A stretch of DNA of 64,000 nt from Microbacterium sp. CBA3102. Lineage in GTDB: Bacteria > Actinomycetota > Actinomycetes > Actinomycetales > Microbacteriaceae. Each line of letters begins with the position of its first letter. Within the stretch, counting starts at the first letter, position 1. Positions 61,458 to 64,000 of this stretch are shown piece by piece. The notes under the pieces are model-generated. The model was given only the letters and a program-made list of their open reading frames with translations. It made no database searches and had not been told where the DNA came from. Made by a program: the position numbers and the translations under genes. The stretch spans positions 2,356,001 through 2,420,000 of the forward strand of contig NZ_CP042412.1 of assembly GCF_007954505.1 (NCBI RefSeq), in the 5' to 3' direction.

Positions 61458-62780
61458 TCAGTCGAAGATGCCGTCGAGCAGGCTGCCGATCACGAGTCCA
61501 CCGAGGATGCCGGATGCGAGGTCTCCGCCGCCACCGCGTCGTCCGCCGCCGCCTCCCCATCCGCCGCCGCCCCAGCCCTCGTCCTGCGGGCGGGACGAGT
61601 CGATGTCGCGCTGGGCGAGCTGCAGCGCCTCGGAGGCGAGGTGTGCGACCCGTCGTGCCTGCACGAGCGCGGCTTCGCGGGTCTCTTCGGCCGGGAGGAG
61701 GTCGGAGAGGTCGACACGAAGTCGTTCCGCCTCGGCGAGGCGTGTGCGGGCGTCCGCGCCGATCCAGCCGCGATGACCGGCGATCAAGCCGCGTGCCACA
61801 CCCAGCTGCCGGTCGGCGTCGTCGATCGCGTGCTGCACCTGGGCGATGCTCGGGAGCGGGTTCTCGGCGCGGTGGCGTGCCTTCGCGATGGCGTCGTCCA
61901 GCGCGGAGTTGGCGTCACGCAAGCGGGAGAGCTCCGCGAACGGATCGTTGGGTTGTCCCGACGGCGTCAGCGCCGAGAGCGCGGCCTGGAGGTCTGCGAC
62001 GGCTGACGCCACCGCCGGTACCGCGGGAGCGTTGCGTGCGGCGATGAGGTCGTTGCGGGAGTCTGCCACGACTTCGGCGAGCGTGGATTCGGCGCGCAAT
62101 GCTTCGATCTCGAAGTCCTCGACCGCGTCGAGGAGCGCGGATGCTCGCCGGGTCGCTTCGGTCGCGGTCTCGAGCGCGACGTTCGCCTCTTCGTTCTGCT
62201 TCGCCGTGCGACGGCGTTCCGACACGTCGGCGCTGTGGGTCGCGAAGCTGATGAGCTGCTCCGCTTCGGCGGCGCTGGCCGTGATCTGGTGCATCGCGGA
62301 ATCGGCGTAGCGTGCGGAGAGACGTGCGACAGCCTCGTTGGTCTGCGGGATGCGGGCGCTGAGCGCCTCAGCCTCCGCTCTCACCCGTGCGATGATCTCG
62401 GGCGCGCGTCGAACCGTGGAGACGGACTCCGCGAGCTCGGAGGTCTTCTCGTCGAGGAGGTCCTGCGCCCAGTCGCACAGCTGCAGGATGCGTGCATTGC
62501 GGGTGCGGAGCTCTTCGTCCGTGTCGGGGATCTCATCGTGATTCAGCTGGTGGAGCTGGAACGCCTCGCGCAGATGGGTGCGCACCGCGGCGAGTGCCGT
62601 CCGCAGGTCGGCGGTCAGGCCTTCGCCGAGTTCGGCCTCGGCGAAGGAGAGCTCGTCGGCCGTGGTGCGGATCCGCTCGTCCGCTCCGACGAGGGCCTGC
62701 TCCGCACGCCGAGCCAGATCGGCGTCCCGAGCGGCGAGCTCTTCCTGTTCGCGTTTGCGCTTGCCCCAAAAACCAGCCAT
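61458..62780 (-). CDS. Coiled-coil protein with Gly-rich C-terminus
   Basis: A 440-aa, almost entirely helical protein rich in Ala, Glu and Arg (long heptad-like stretches from about 10 to 380), then a GGGGWGGGGGRRGGGG region and a hydrophobic end ASGILGGLVIGSLLDGIFD. The C-terminal half resembles that of actinobacterial TPM-domain proteins, but the N-terminal TPM domain and signal peptide are absent. No transmembrane helix in the main body. Function unknown; the glycine/hydrophobic tail may mediate assembly. Confidence 0.75.
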   Translation of the reverse strand: MAGFWGKRKREQEELAARDADLARRAEQALVGADERIRTTADELSFAEAELGEGLTADLRTALAAVRTHLREAFQLHQLNHDEIPDTDEELRTRNARILQLCDWAQDLLDEKTSELAESVSTVRRAPEIIARVRAEAEALSARIPQTNEAVARLSARYADSAMHQITASAAEAEQLISFATHSADVSERRRTAKQNEEANVALETATEATRRASALLDAVEDFEIEALRAESTLAEVVADSRNDLIAARNAPAVPAVASAVADLQAALSALTPSGQPNDPFAELSRLRDANSALDDAIAKARHRAENPLPSIAQVQHAIDDADRQLGVARGLIAGHRGWIGADARTRLAEAERLRVDLSDLLPAEETREAALVQARRVAHLASEALQLAQRDIDSSRPQDEGWGGGGWGGGGGRRGGGGDLASGILGGLVIGSLLDGIFD

Positions 62781-62884
62781 GGGTCGATCCTAGTTTCCCC
62801 GGCGCATGAGCCGGCTGAGCATCCGCTCCGGGCGAACGGGGAAGTTCGGCCGAGCGGCCCTGAGGTCGTCGCGACGGGGTTCGC

Positions 62885-63535
62885 TCAGGCTGCAGGCGCG
62901 GTCTCGGTGATCTCGGCGCCGGTGATCTCGGCATCGGTGATCGCGGCGCCGGATTTCGCAGGGCGTCCGCGTTTGGGTCGCTCCTCCGTGAGTTCGAGCG
63001 CCATCGCGTGCTGCGGGTGTCCGGTGAGGCGCTCGGCGGCGTGGTCGAGCCAGCGCACCTCGGCTTCGGCGGAGAAGATCATCGAGTCGACCACTAGTGA
63101 CCAGGCGAGTCCCTCGGGGCCGTCCTCACCGCGCTTCGTCCGTCTGGCCTGCCGCAACGTCTCGAGATGCGCCAGGGATGCCGCGCGCTGGGCGTGGATC
63201 GTGGTCGCGGCGTCGACACCGGGGAGGGTCGCGGCGACGGCGAGCTTGATCGCCAGCTCATCACGGGCTCCCTTGGCACGCGCGAGGGGGGAGGCGAGCC
63301 ACCGTGCGACCTCCGCCTCTCCGGCGCGGGTGATCCGCCAGTACACATGCCCCTGCTCATCGGTGTGGCCGCGCTGCACGAGGCCGTCCCGTTCGAGTCG
63401 TTCGAGGGTGTTGTAGATCTGGCCGACGTTCAACGGCCAGACCGAACCGGTGCGTCGGTCGAACTCGTGCCGGAGCTGGTATCCGTAGCAGGGTCCCTGG
63501 GCGAGGATGGCGAGCATGCTCTGGCGTACGGACAT
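62885..63535 (-). CDS. PadR-family transcriptional regulator
   Basis: A 216-aa regulator: winged-helix PadR domain (SVRQSMLAILAQGPCYGYQLRHEF joined, then LNVGQIYNTLERLERDGLV) and a C-terminal helical dimerisation domain, with a low-complexity tail. ATG at 63535 has GAGGAG 6 nt upstream; the longer frame to 63784 has no support. PadR regulators usually repress themselves and a nearby gene. Divergent from secA. Confidence 0.88.
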   Translation of the reverse strand: MSVRQSMLAILAQGPCYGYQLRHEFDRRTGSVWPLNVGQIYNTLERLERDGLVQRGHTDEQGHVYWRITRAGEAEVARWLASPLARAKGARDELAIKLAVAATLPGVDAATTIHAQRAASLAHLETLRQARRTKRGEDGPEGLAWSLVVDSMIFSAEAEVRWLDHAAERLTGHPQHAMALELTEERPKRGRPAKSGAAITDAEITGAEITETAPAA

Positions 63536-63567
63536 CGTCGTCTCCTCGTGTGATCGGGCCGAATGCG

Positions 63568-63579
63568 ATACCGAGTATA
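63568..63579 (-). promoter_or_regulatory. padR -10 box (TATACT) with ATAC-CGA-GTAT dyad
   Basis: The dyad ATAC-CGA-GTAT (63568-63578) overlaps the minus-strand -10 box TATACT (63579-63574). A PadR dimer bound here would block the promoter. Confidence 0.4.
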
Positions 63580-63734
63580 TGGTTACCGGGCATGCTCTCG
63601 TCGTGACGCGCGGGTCGTCCTGCAGGCGACGTGCAGGCGACGTGGAGGTCACGGCCCGGTAACATGGCGAAGTATGCCTGGCGTCGGGTCCACCGATGGC
63701 CGGCGATTTACCCACTGACAGGGAGATGACATCC

Positions 63735-64000
63735 GTGGCCAATCCTCTTGAGAAGCTGCTGCGTGCGGGCGAGGGGCGGGTCATCCGCCGCCTGAATCAG
63801 GTCGTCAAGGCAGTGGGAGCGCTGGAAGAGGACATCTCCAAGCTCACCGACGACGAACTGCGCAACGAGACGACGGAGCTGCGGGCGCGGTACGAGAAGG
63901 GTGAGACGCTCGACCAGTTGATGCCCGAGGCGTTCGCCGCGGTGCGCGAAGCCGCCAAGCGCACGCTCGGTATGCGCGCCTACGACGTGCAGATCATGGG
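63735..64000 (+). CDS. secA: SecA preprotein translocase ATPase, N-terminal part (truncated by window)
   Basis: The first 88 codons read [71 protein letters not shown], the standard SecA N-terminus. The GTG at 63735 has AGGGAG 9 nt upstream; an in-frame ATG at 63726 is too close to it. hpf-secA linkage is conserved in actinobacteria, here separated by the coiled-coil and padR genes. Confidence 0.93.
   Translation, partial: MANPLEKLLRAGEGRVIRRLNQVVKAVGALEEDISKLTDDELRNETTELRARYEKGETLDQLMPEAFAAVREAAKRTLGMRAYDVQIM

Overview
The window is high-GC actinobacterial DNA, most likely from Microbacterium or a close relative in Microbacteriaceae. The evidence is the dense NTG-started genes with ATGA/GTGA overlaps, a WhiB regulator, MtrA-MtrB-LpqB, DUF3499, and a mycobacterial-type galactofuran toolkit without mycolate genes. 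The genus is inferred from gene content only. No tRNA, rRNA, CRISPR array, prophage or insertion sequence was seen, and there is no gene-free stretch longer than 300 bases.

Region 1 (1-34,000) is a large surface-glycan locus. It opens with the 3' end of an LGFP-repeat protein that carries a perfect 324-bp tandem repeat. Next come six pse genes (pseG, B, C, I, H, F), a full candidate set for making CMP-pseudaminic acid from UDP-GlcNAc. They are followed by a Wzm/Wzt-type ABC exporter, a DUF6541 membrane protein, a polyprenol-phosphate-type GT2 with a DUF2304 partner, and wlbB-wlbC-wlbA for a UDP-2,3-diacetamido-uronic acid. A leftward run of nine genes (23,199 to 13,727) encodes three GT4 glycosyltransferases, an ABC flippase, an N-acetyl-sugar amidotransferase with its HisH2/HisF2 ammonia supply, and a 478-aa protein of unknown family. 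A nucleotide-sugar 6-dehydrogenase (23,301) probably feeds the wlb pathway. After an OafA-type acyltransferase comes a galactofuran module: glf, a second ABC exporter, two galactofuranosyltransferases (GlfT1- and GlfT2-like) and a galE-like epimerase.

Region 2 (34,000-48,200) holds two O-antigen-ligase-like proteins, manA, a WhiB2-type regulator, a giant membrane GT2, DUF5719, a degenerate zincin, DUF3499, a MacAB-like adaptor/ABC/FtsX exporter and ahcY. Much of this gene set (manA, whiB2, Rv3258c/Rv3259 homologues, sahH) is clustered in the same part of the Mycobacterium tuberculosis chromosome, so it reads as conserved core.

Region 3 (48,200-64,000) has an RDD/SpoIIM divergent pair, a MoxR-DUF58-DUF4350-DUF4129-membrane protein operon, and then mtrA-mtrB-lpqB-(comF)-hpf ... 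secA, again the conserved actinobacterial order, interrupted by a coiled-coil protein and a PadR regulator.

The least ordinary points are the co-location of complete pseudaminic acid, diacetamido-uronate and amidotransferase modules; about fifteen TAnnnT -10 boxes placed 5-9 nt before start codons (leaderless transcription); two single-base frameshifts in G/C homopolymers (comF and the 55,670 membrane protein); and an acyltransferase with no canonical start codon.
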